Below are positions 36,354-46,800 of a stretch of DNA of 64,000 bases, piece by piece. Made by a program: the position numbers and the translations under genes. The notes beneath the pieces are model-generated. The model had not been told where the DNA came from. It searched no databases and saw nothing but the letters and a program-made list of their open reading frames with translations. Each line of letters starts with the position of its first letter. Position 1 is the first letter of the stretch. The DNA is from Paratrimastix pyriformis. Its lineage: Eukaryota; Preaxostyla; Paratrimastigidae. Location: the NCBI GenBank assembly GCA_027972325.1, contig JAPMOS010000080.1, positions 62,001 through 126,000 of the forward strand. The letters run 5' to 3'.

Positions 36354-38264
36354 TCAGAGGCTTTCAGGTAGTTTTTCAAGCAGCCAGCTCGGCTGCGGTC
36401 CGCAGCTTTTCCAGGGCCTCGCCAGCATCTCGTAGCCTGGGGGCACCAGCGCATGTACAATGTCGGCGATGGCGGGGTGAGGCGGGTGCCGCCGGAAATA
36501 TTTCTCCGTGAAAAGGTAGGCGTCCCGTGGCCGCGGAAACAGGCGGGTGCCGGCGAGGAGCAAAATGCAGACGGTCGTCTGGTGGAGGGCCAACGGGGCA
36601 CATTGGGTGACCTACGAGGGGGGATGACGGCGAAAACAGGAGGGCATGGACGGACCCCGGGCAGTTCCAGGCACAGCGCAGCCTGGCAGGATGGCGGGAG
36701 GGGGCGGGCGAGTCGCGTGCACCGATCGAAGTCGATCAGTTTGACGCCCCCGTCGGAGCATTTGACCAAATTGGGGAGGCGGACATCATTGTGGGCCAGG
36801 TCGGCGTCGGCCAGCTGGCGAACGCACCGAACCACTGCGAGGGCCGTGGGGCGGAGCTTTTCAACGGGACAGGGCCGCTCACTCCAGAGGCTCTTGCCGT
36901 AGTTCGGCGTCTGGACCAGGACAAAGGGGGTCGCGTCGAAGAGGTTCCACTGCGAGAACCATCATGATGGCAGCTCTGATGAAAAGGAGGGGGAGTGTTT
37001 CGGGAGAGACCTTATGCAGCTTCTGGAAATCCTGCAGGAAGGGCGAGGCCCGTTCGTAGGCGTCGACGGGCATCAGTTTGGCGAAGAGGGTCTCATCGAG
37101 ACTCCGGAAGAGGCTGCGGGCAGCAAAGAGCGCTACACCGTGCAACCCGAGTCTGTTGGTGGAACAAGACACAACGCTGCACCGAGTCGGACCTTCTTTG
37201 TCGATCGCCGGCGGCGGCTGCCGTAGTGCAACGTGGACCCATTTCGGCTTCGCCGGGCCGGGACTGCGTCGCGGTGGTGGGCGCCGGCTCGGCGACCGGC
37301 CGCTGTGCCCCCTCAACCAGCTCATCGGGATCGAAGAGCAGCCCATCGGGCAGCAGGCCCAGCAGCTCGGGAGGCGGGAGACCGTCTTGTCGAACCGGGT
37401 GCGCGCGAGCCGGGCCAGGGCAGGGAGAATCTTCTCGGTGACGAACTTGTTTGGGACGTGGATGCGCTTCTAGCCACCCGCACGCACAGGAACCAAGACG
37501 ACGATAAAATGATGGGCGGGTGTGGGTGTGCGCCGCCCACACGCACAAAGCCGATGACGACGACTCCTCGCCGTCCGCCAGGCGGCACACATAACACAGC
37601 ACAGGAACCAAGACGACGATAAAGATTTGTGGGTGTGCGGATGACGTCGACTCCTCCGCCGTCCGCCAGGCGGCACACACAGGGGGCGCGCACACACACA
37701 GACCGGGGCATCGACCTGAGTGTTGCAATGCCACAGTGGGTGCATTGTAAATTCCACAGTGGATTCCTTGGCGCCGCGTCGGAGCCGGATCTCGTGGGCG
37801 AACAAAATTTGCACCTATTGAGGAAGTCGGGTTGGTGTCAATACGTGGGCCAGCAGAGCCGCAGACCTCAGGGTCGATGTAGAGCGAATGAAAGACGAGC
37901 GGCTCAGCGATGACCTCGGGGCGGGTGGCCGTCCGCAGGAAAACCCCGAATGCAGTCACGAACACATACTTGGCCAACCGGATAACCGAGGCTGAGACCC
38001 ACCCAGAAAATGTGTGAGATGCTGCTGGCCTTACAAAGCGGACAGACCGCGCCTTGTCTTGCCCGAGTTGACCCCTGCGTGCATGACAGGAAAAACGTCC
38101 CAGAACACCAGCTGGCCATCCGATTGGCCCTTCGGGCTGGTCTCCAGGCCGGGATAACACTAGCGGCCCCAAAGAAATGAACAAAAGGCGGTTCGTGCAT
38201 CGAACGCAGTCCGCTTCCCCCTCCGATGATGATGACTGTATGATGACTGTATGATGACTGGAGA

Positions 38265-38334
<70 letters not shown>

Positions 38335-38381
38335 CTGTCGTCCTCCTCCTCCTCGTCATCATCCTTCTTGTCCTTGTCCTT

Positions 38382-38447
<66 letters not shown>

Positions 38448-38732
38448 ATCCTTCTTGTCCTCCTTCTTGTTCTCGTCATCCTTCTTGTCCTCGTCATCCT
38501 TCTTGTCCTCGTCATCCTTCTTGTCCTCGGCATCCTTCTTGTCCTCGTCCTCGTCCTCTACCCGCTATTGACGGAGTTACCGACGTTCCGAAAGTGGGTG
38601 TGAGGGACAGAGGGCACAGACCTTGGCACGCGCACGCAGCCGCTCGCTGCGGCGCGGAGTACTATGGAGCTGGCTGTCTTCTTCCTCAGGATATTGATGG
38701 GAGCCTAATAGTTCATCTGGGTCGGATTCATC
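36354..38732 (-). CDS. kinase-like (PKL) protein with acidic/Lys repeat, N-terminus unresolved
   Basis: Minus-strand exons: 38732-38622 (DESDPDELLG ... RRSERLRARAK), 38564-38336 (EDKKDD repeat), 38159-38048 (DGQLVFWDVFPV), 37991-37867, 37814-37704, 37469-37383, a middle segment ending at 37011 (FLQDFQKLHK), 36949-36656 and 36611-36354 with the stop. The kinase signature is HNDVRLPN followed by VKLIDFD: HxD and Asn are kept but DFG is DFD, as in aminoglycoside-phosphotransferase-like and fungal-type PKL proteins, so activity is uncertain. Between 37382 and about 37100 the frame needs one indel (PELLGLLPDGLLFDPDEL continues in another frame), and the 38336/38159 junction phase does not match. 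It could be a recent pseudogene, or the assembly may have errors. Substrate unknown. Confidence 0.65.
37480..37703. repeat. two-copy tandem repeat inside a kinase-gene intron
   Basis: Two copies of a 110-130 bp unit, each with ACAGGAACCAAGACGACGAT and CGCCGTCCGCCAGGCGGCAC, followed by CA-rich sequence. The intron lies between exons 37814-37704 and 37469-37383. Confidence 0.85.
38262..38333. repeat. (GAT)n microsatellite
   Basis: Intron of the kinase-like gene, directly abutting the acidic-repeat exon. The donor there would be GTCATC, so the repeat may have grown from the splice site itself. Confidence 0.9.
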
Positions 38733-39279
38733 CTGAAAAGCGTGGGGGCGCGCCAAAATGGAACGATCGGGGAAAAAGTGCCAAAACCTGTGTTTCCCGG
38801 CTGCGTTTGTTTGCGGGAGATTCGATCCGCGGAGGATGGGAGTGCTTCCTCGATGAGCGACCCGCTTGGGAAGTCATTTCTGTTCTTCAATAATTTGAGT
38901 TTCAACTTAGTCTGCGTGCCGTTGAGGTTGAACACGCTATCTCTCTCCGGCTTTTGTTCCTCTTCCCCGGGCCAACACAGCAGCAGCCAGCCAGGTCCAG
39001 CTCCCCAGCAGCGCCCCAGCCCCCAGCCAGCCCCGCAGCAGCACAGCAACACCAGCAACAGCGCCAGCAGCCTTCCGTATAATCGCTCATTTCCAAACAT
39101 CCGTGAAGCAGGGCGGTGGTGAGGTCTGCTCGTTTCCTCTTCTTGCTGTTTTTTGGCCGAATCACCCGAGTACTGGGACGTTCTCTCCGAGGTTGATGTT
39201 GACAGCGCATCCCCATTGATCTTGGTGATTTTTCGACGAGTTATTTCCGGGCTGTGGCAGTCTCCCAACACGCACACCA
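38733..39279. other. upstream region of the kinase-like gene, no secure exon
   Basis: A CAG-rich stretch (38975-39070) reads Gln/Pro-rich on + and hydrophobic Leu/Cys/Gly on -. Neither fits a splice-consistent chain that I can defend. The first exon(s) of the kinase-like gene probably lie here. Confidence 0.35.
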
Positions 39280-40513
39280 ATGGGCACACACGCGAAGCTG
39301 ACCCTGACTGTGGAACACACCCAAGCGCTCGGATTCAACTCCACCACCAAGGGGATCAGTACTTCTCCTCCTCATTCTTCTTCTTCTTCCGGCGGTGACC
39401 GACGAGCTCCGACACCGACATGCCCATTGCAGACGAGATTGCTGCTCGCCACCATCGCCCCCATACTCCGCCGCCACCATCACCACCCTTGGCCGCCGCC
39501 GCCGCAGCAACAACAACAACCCCATCGACCCGTGCTCCTCCTCCTCCTCCTGTCCCTGCCGACACTCCCTCCTCTCGGCCCGTGCGAACGAGTCTCTGCC
39601 GGGGGCTTCGAGTTCCGGTTGGGGCTCCCCGCCGCCGCTTTTCTGCGGCACGTGTTCCGCAAGGCGGCGGAGCACCTTCCATCCGCTGCTCACCCTCCCG
39701 TCCTCTCTCCCGGCACCGTGCTGCAATTGGTGCTTCCGGTTGCCCTGGTCTTCCATCTACGGATGGCGGGGCCGAGATCACCCCTGTTGTCGGCGGCCAG
39801 CCCTGCCCTGGCACTCACCCTGGCGCCCGATACCGAGGGCTCGGCGTCCTTGGCAATGGGCAAGAGCGTGAGCGCGGCCGCGACCGAGGAGCACCGTGCC
39901 CAAGGCCCGGTTCGGCGCCTACCTTTCCACGCTGGCTCGCGGAGTCATCTACGTGCCCCCACCAATCCCGCCCCTCGTTCGGGCCCCGATTTTTTATGCC
40001 CGCTTCGATGGGCGACTTCATGCTGGCCTCGATTCGAGACCGGAACGCCCAACAGTGGTGGAGCGACGTCCGAGAGGTGATCGAGCAAGTCCGCCAGCTC
40101 ATGCCGCCGGAGGGTGCCCATGGCTGCCCACACCACCACCGCTACCATCTCTTATGCTTCTCGGCCGGAGTGGGACGGCGCGATCGACGAGGCCACCGTG
40201 TGCTCTTGCATCCCCACCAACTCCCAATTCGTCAAAGGGGGCAGGCTGGGGCGGCGATGGCGATGGGGTGCAACCTCTTCTGGACCAGACCGAATCGTTG
40301 ACCGGGTTCCGGCCCCCGGGGGAGGTCGTCCTGACAACGGACCCCAACGTCTCCCTCGTCTCGACCGGCCCGCCTCACGTCGACTCCCAGGGCCGAGTGT
40401 CCGGGTTGCTGCTCCACGCTCGCTCCCCCCACCCCCACCCCTTGTCTTTTGCCCAACTCCCCGCTTTCTCCGTGCTCCTCCCTCTGCCCAAGTTGCCCGA
40501 AAGTTATAATAAA
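39280..40513 (+). CDS. unresolved coding-like locus
   Basis: GC-rich + strand sequence with protein-like stretches in all three frames: FRLGLPAAAFLRHVFRKAA (near 39615), YLSTLARGVIYVPPPIPP (near 39925), MGDFMLASIRDRNAQQWW (near 40010), ISYASRPEWDGAIDEATV (near 40150) and PPHVDSQGRVSG (near 40370). The last faintly recalls the HVDxxGxV part of UEV/TSG101 domains, but the rest does not. AATAAA at 40508-40513 on + is a plausible gene end. Frame changes without good splice signals suggest a pseudogene, indels or an unmodelled intron pattern. Confidence 0.3.
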
Positions 40514-41842
40514 GTGGATGGAGAACAGAAGAAGAAAGAAAAAACTTTTTGTCGTTGTGCACAAGGAGCAGCAGCCTGGGGACTCGAGTGAGTTGGGCGG
40601 TCCCTTTCTTGGGCCGAGAAAAAGAAGAAGTGGAGGAGAAAGAAAAAAGAAGAAGAAGAAGAAACAACCCAGCTTTTTTTGCGCGCAACCTCTTGTTGCC
40701 TTCGTCGCCGTCTCCGTCCGCCCTGATTTGGTTCGGTTTTTCCTCAAGCAGAGTCCCGTCGATCCCCACAATTGGGCGTCGACCCAGTGGTGCGCAACGG
40801 GGAGTAGTGCGGGAAAACAGCCCACCAAGAGGTGGACTGGAGAAAAGAGAGAGATAGCCTTGTGCTGACGAAACGCGAGATAGCCTTGTTGCTGACGAAA
40901 CGCGGACTTCCCCCCCCCCCCCAAGCCCCCAGTCAGTGCCAACCCGAGGCTACTTCCCCCCCAGTCCGGTCATATGAGGGGATGTTGAGCCGTGTTCTTG
41001 TTGGTGACCAAAACGCGAAGACGGGGGCAGGCAGGCCACAGCGGCGGACGGAGAATAAATAGAGTCGGCGCGCGCAGGGAGCACAAAAGGGTTGGTGGGT
41101 GGCAGCTGGAGTGGGGTCGAGAGCTGGGGGTCCAATTTTGGAACGCAAACAAGGGGGGAGCGGTGGTGGTGGTGGTTCATAAACGAGACAGGGAGGGAGG
41201 GTCGTGGTGACGGGGAGGGGAGGAAGGAAGGAGATGATATTGGGAAGTGACACAGGCGGAGTCGAGAAGGCCGTTGGCGGGCCATCCCACTCGCGGACAA
41301 TGACGAAAAACCAGACACTCAAAAGACAAGAGAAGGCGCGGGGGAGGGGAGGGGAAGGGGAAGGGGAAGGGGCCGGCGGTTGATGTTGTTTTTGAGGTCC
41401 GGGGGGGGCAGGTCATCCCCCTGTTTTTTTGCGTCAAACCCCCCCCAGGGGGAGAGTTGCCCCTCCCCCCCCAGGGGGGATGACGCAAAAAAAACGGGGC
41501 GGGGAACAGGAGGGTATCAGGGGCAGCAACCACAATTTGGGGGGCGAAATCTCGGGGTGGGGGGAGGAGGGTGGGGATCGGGAGCAGCACAGCAGATTCG
41601 GGGCCAAAGTTGATGTATGGGACAAAATACACCGGAGTGAAAAAAATCAGAGACGTGTAGGACAAGCCCTTCTAAGACACCAACCCCACCCCACCCCCCA
41701 CCCCGGTGGCCCAGGAGGAGAAGGAGGAGCAACAGGACAGGAGGAGGAAGCAGAGAGAGACATGGAAGAAGGAAAAAAAAATAATGTTCATTGAGTGAAA
41801 CAATGTCGCAGCAGGAGAGGACGCGCGGGGCGCGCTCTGTTT
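40514..41842. other. intergenic, purine-rich
   Basis: A/G-rich tracts (40520-40670, 41340-41375), poly-C/G runs (40910-40925, 41400-41480) and a short GCGAGATAGCCTTG direct repeat near 40870. The PKS 3' end is at the right edge. No gene recognised. Confidence 0.6.
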
Positions 41843-43865
41843 TTACTGGACCAGGGCCGGGCCCATCTCGAGGATGGCGTCCTTCTCGGTGGCCCACGAG
41901 AGCACCTGGGCCTGCTGGCCGCCCTTGAGGGGCCGCACGACCAGGGTCTTCTTCATCATGCCCTGCAGGGTCGTCGACGGGCCGATCTCAATCACCCGCC
42001 GGATGGCCAGCGTGTGGAGCAGGGTGTCCTGGGCCGTGACCCACTGCACGGGCATGGCCAGCTGGTAGGCCAGGGCCTCCTGGAGCATGAGCCGGGCCAC
42101 ACCCGAGAGGCCCTCCTCGGCCACGCGCTGCTCGAAGGAGCGCCCGCCGTGGACGACGAGCTGCTCGAGGATGGGGCTCTGGGTGGCGTCCCGCAGGGCC
42201 ACCGCGCAGGCCAGGTTGACCTCGAACAGCTTACCCGTCACGTTGGGAATGTACCGCCCGTTGAGGTGGGCGTGGAAATCAAACACGGGCCGGCCGTCGG
42301 ACGCGGCGGCCTGCTTCTCATTGGCCGGGGGCAGGTAGCGGATCAGGAACCGGCGGAACTTATCCACCGTGCCCCGGAGCAGGGACGAGTGGAAGGGCAC
42401 GTCGATCGAGGGCAGCTGGACGGTGGCCGCCATGCGGGGCACCGTCAGGGGGGTCTCCTCAAAGGGCCGGCTGGCCACCGAGGCGGCGCAGATGGCCTCC
42501 AGGGCCGAGACGGCCGAACCGGGGGCCGCGGCCTTGTCCTCGGACTTGACCCGGAGCTGATCGAGCACGTCGGCCAGCACCCAGAGGGCGTACCGCTCGC
42601 CGGCCACCACCAGCTGGTCCCCGCGCACGTTCAGGTTGACAATCTCGAGCAGCCGGCCACCGCAGGCCGCCCGGACGGCCGCGCAGATCTGGGCCAGCAG
42701 GCCGTCAGGGTCGGGCACGTCGAACAGCCGGCCGGCGCGCTTGGGGCTCACGGCCATCATGGCGTAGGGCGAGATGCCGGCCTCGTTGCGGGGCACGGCG
42801 TGCTGCATGGAGAGGCCCCGGATGAAGGTCAGCTCGGCCGTGGCCGCGACCGAGGCAAGCTGGGCGCCGCAGAGCAGGGCGCAGTACTCGCCCAGGCTGC
42901 GCAGCGGGGTGGTGGTTGGGGGTGGGGTGGAGGGGGGGATGGGGTGGTGAGTCGGGTGGTTGGGGGATGAAGGCAGGGTCGCGGCGCATATGATGATGCT
43001 GATTGAATGCTGATGATTGGACGATGCTGATTGAATGATGATGGCTGATGGGCAATTCTTGGCACACATACCCAACCCAACCCAACCCAACCCCTGGCAC
43101 TGCTGTCTTGAGGAGAAGGAGGAGGAGGGGGGCCGCCGGACCTGTGGCCGCAGACGACGGTCCGCTCGCGGAGGGTCTCAGCGTCCAGGCCGCACTCACG
43201 GATGAGGTGCTCATAGGCGGCCTTCTCGAAGACGGTGATGCAGGGCTGGGTGAAGTGGGTCGCGTTGAGCAGCCCGTTGGGCGAGGTGAACGTGTAGCTG
43301 GGGCTCTCGGCCGTGATGGTCGGGAAGACACGGTCCGCATCGGAGGCCTGTGGGACGAAAGGGTGGGTGCGATGATGATGATGATGATGGTGATGTTGTG
43401 AAGGTGGTGATGGTGACGACGACGACAATGGTGCTGATGATATTGGTGATGATACTGTGTACCGGTGGTGATTGATGTTGGTGATGATGTTAGCGATGAT
43501 GATGATGACTGGGTGATGATGATCTGGATGATGATGATGACTGGGTGCTGATGAGGGCGGGCAGGGGGGGAGGAGTGCAGCACCGACCGCATCTGGGGTC
43601 TCGCTCATGGAGAGGCTCATGTAGTTCTTGCGCCACTCGGCGCCCTGAGGGCCCTCGAAGCTGACGGTCAGCTGCTTGGGGTTCTCCCGCACAATCTGCA
43701 GCAGGGACAGCCCAAAGCGGGCCATGAAGTGCTGCTCGGCCTCGTCCCAGACAGCCCGGGCGGCCGGCGAGCTGGCGTACAGGTCCATGCCCATGCCGAC
43801 ACCGGCCCCGCCCTGGCCGGCGAAGATGATGCCGACGGGGGCCGTGGACAGGGTCACGGGCACGG
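41843..43865 (-). other. fungal FAS-beta-type malonyl/palmitoyl transferase (MPT) domain at the PKS C-terminus
   Basis: From memory of the fungal FAS beta subunit, the match runs along the whole domain: GQGGAGVGMGMDLY, the NYMSLSM region, SYTFTSPNGLLNATHFTQP, GHSLGEY, the VPRNEAG region, IVNLNV, VPFHSS and FEVNLAC. The nucleophile Ser3109 codon is split by the intron (AG at 43143-43142, C at 42896). The catalytic His is in VPFHSS. In fungal FAS this domain loads malonyl and unloads palmitate to CoA. Here a separate AT already exists, so product release to CoA is the likelier role (inference). Confidence 0.9.
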
Positions 43866-46800
43866 GGGCCGGGGCGGTGGCGGGCGAGCCGGCCGGGCTG
43901 GCGGAGGGCTCGGGGGAGCTGGTGGGCGGCGGGGGCGACCCGGCCGTGGTGGCGCTGGCCTTGAGGACGGCCGTCAGGCCCATCCGGTCGATCAGCTGGA
44001 GGCTGAGTTTGCGGCACGAGGGGCCCCGGACAAAGTCAATGACGGGCACGTCGAGGCGGAGCTGCCGATCGACCCAGTTCTTCAGCTCAATGGCCATCAT
44101 CGAGTCGAACCCGAGCGAGGTCAGCGGGGTGGTCACATCGAGCGAGGCGCCGAGCCCCAGGACGTGGGCCGCCTGGCCGGCCAGGGCCTTCTCGAGGTCG
44201 GCCGCGGCGGCGGGCAGATTGCCGGCGTTCTCGAGGCGCTCGCGGAGTGAGAGCGACTCCAGGGCGGCCGACGAGGCGCCCCCGGCCTCCCCGGCCTCAC
44301 CCGCGGTGGCCTTCTCGCTGGCCTGCTGGGCGTCGGCCTGTGCGGCGAAGACGGCAAAGCGTTCCATGTGACGCATGGATGGGCAGAACCCGAAGAACTT
44401 GGTGAAGTCCATCTCGAAGACGCCCAGGTTGGCCGGGGTCATGGCCAGCCGCTGCAGGGCGTTGGCCAGGGGCACCTTGCGCGTCCGACCGGCGGACTCC
44501 TCGGAGCCCTCCTCGAAGGTGTCCTCGTCGTCGACATCCCGGTGGGCGCCGGCGGCCGCCCCGGTGGCCAGCAGGCGGGACTGGCTCTGGCGCGCACCGC
44601 CCAGCAGCTGGCCCAGCACGTCGCAGGCCCAGCCCGGGGTGAACGGGTCCACGCCGTGCGAACTGAGCATCTTGGAGACGTTCTCGTGGCGGGCCACGTA
44701 ACCCGTCTCGGCCAGGACACCCCAGTTGATCGCCAGGGCGGGCAGGCCCAGGGCGCGGCGGTGCAGGGCCAGGGCGTCGAGGAAGGTGTTGGCGCAGGCG
44801 TAGTTGCACTGGCCCTGGTTGCCAAGGATGGCGTTCATCGAGCTGAAGAGCACGAAGAAGTCCAGCGGGTCGTGGGCGGCGGTGGTCAGGCGGTGCATGT
44901 TCCAGCCGCCGAGGGCCTTCGGGTGCAGAACCTGAGAAGGGAGAAGAAGAAGAAGGAACAGGAAGTGAGCACGTTGATGATGCTGCTGATGATGCTGATG
45001 ATGATCGGATGCCGGTACGGTGATGATCTGATGAATGGGGATGATGATGAATGAAGAGTGGATGATGATATGATAAATGAGGATGATGAATGGGTGATGA
45101 TGAGATGGATGATGATGATTTGCCGATGCTGACTGACTGGGCTTCTGCTGGTCCGGACCTCCTCAAAGTCGCCGACGGAGAGCTGGTCGAGGAGCATATC
45201 CTTGAGGGACATGGCGCAGTGGACGACACCCCGGATGGGCGGCAGGGCCGCGCGCACCTCGCGCAGGGTCGCCTCGACGGCCACCTCGTCGCCGACGTCG
45301 CAGCGCCGAACCCAGACGTGGGCAGGGCCTGTGCAGGTCGTGGGAAGAGAGTCGGGGGATGAAAACAGATGACCCCAAAGAGGGACAGCTAAAACAGCCG
45401 TCAACGTCCAGCCAGCCAGCCAGCCAGCCATCAACAGCCAGCCAGCCATCAACAGCCAGCCAGCCAAACAGGCATCATCAACAGGCATCGACAGGCATCA
45501 ACAGGCAGAGAGGGAGAAGGTGAGCGGACCGTGAGGCTCAGCGGCGGCGAGTTTCTCGATGGTGGCCGTGAGCTCGGCAATGGCGGTCTGCTCGGTCTCC
45601 CGGGCGCCACCGCTCCGGCTGAGGAGCACAAGGTGGCGGGCGCCCCAGCGGACCAGGTGCTGGCCGACGGCGAACCCAAAGCCCTGCGCGCAGCAACAGC
45701 CGAACCCGGGGGATGCGTGTGGAAGGGAAGGAGCAGAAGAGGATCAGGAAATGGGGAAGCCCCGCGAGGATGCTGATGCTGATGCTATGATAGGATGATG
45801 CTGATGATAGGATGATGCTGGTTGATGATGACTGGATGAGTGGATGCTAATGCTGATTGGGTGATGATGATGATTGGATGATGGTGGCCGTACACGGACC
45901 GAGGTACCGCCCGTGATGACGTAGGTCGCATCGTGACGCACCACGGGATGCTCCGAGGCGGCGGCAGCGGGGGCAGCAGGGGCAGGCTGGGCCGTGGCGG
46001 CGGCGGTGACAGGGGTCGCAGCAGCGGGGGCGGCTGCCGGGGTCGCCGGAGCAGCAGCAGCAGCGGGGGCCGCGCCGGCCTGGAAGGCCGGGCCGCGCTG
46101 CATCGAGGGAACGCGGGGGTAGGGCAGGGGGCCCAGGCCCTGGCCCCGGAGGGGCACCACCGAGGGGGGCGCAATGGTGGGCGGCACCAGGGCCGAGGCA
46201 CCAGCCGGCTGGGCCAGGGGGCACTGGGGCATCGCCAGGATGACCTTGCCAATGTGCCGCGCGTGCATGACGAACCGGAAGGCGTCCGGGGCGGCCGTGA
46301 CGGGGTACACCCGGATGGGCAGCGGGGTCAGCCGGCCCGCGGCCAGGGCCTCCGTGCAGGCCTGCAGGGCGGCGCCGATCAGGGCCGGGGCAACGTACAT
46401 CAGCCGGTCAATGGAGACGGCGTGGTACGAGAGCGACCGGGCGAAGTGGGTCAGCGACAACTTGGCGGCCGTGGCGCTGGAACCGTAGATGTCCGCCTTG
46501 CCAATCTCAACAAACCGGCCGCCGGGGGCCAGGCAGCTGAACCCGGCCTCGATCATGGCCTCGCCGGCGAGCGAGTTGAGCACCACCTGGACGCCCAGCC
46601 CGTTGGTCAGGGCCAGAACCTCCTGCCCAAAGGCGGGCGAGCGTGAATCCAGCACGTGCTCGACCCCGAGCTGGTGCAGGTAGTCCCGCTTGTAGGGCGA
46701 CCCGGCCGTGGCAATCACCCGGGCGCCGACCATCTGGGCGATGTGCACGGCGCACATGCCGACACCACCCGCGGCGGCGTGGATCAGCACCCTCTCGCCG

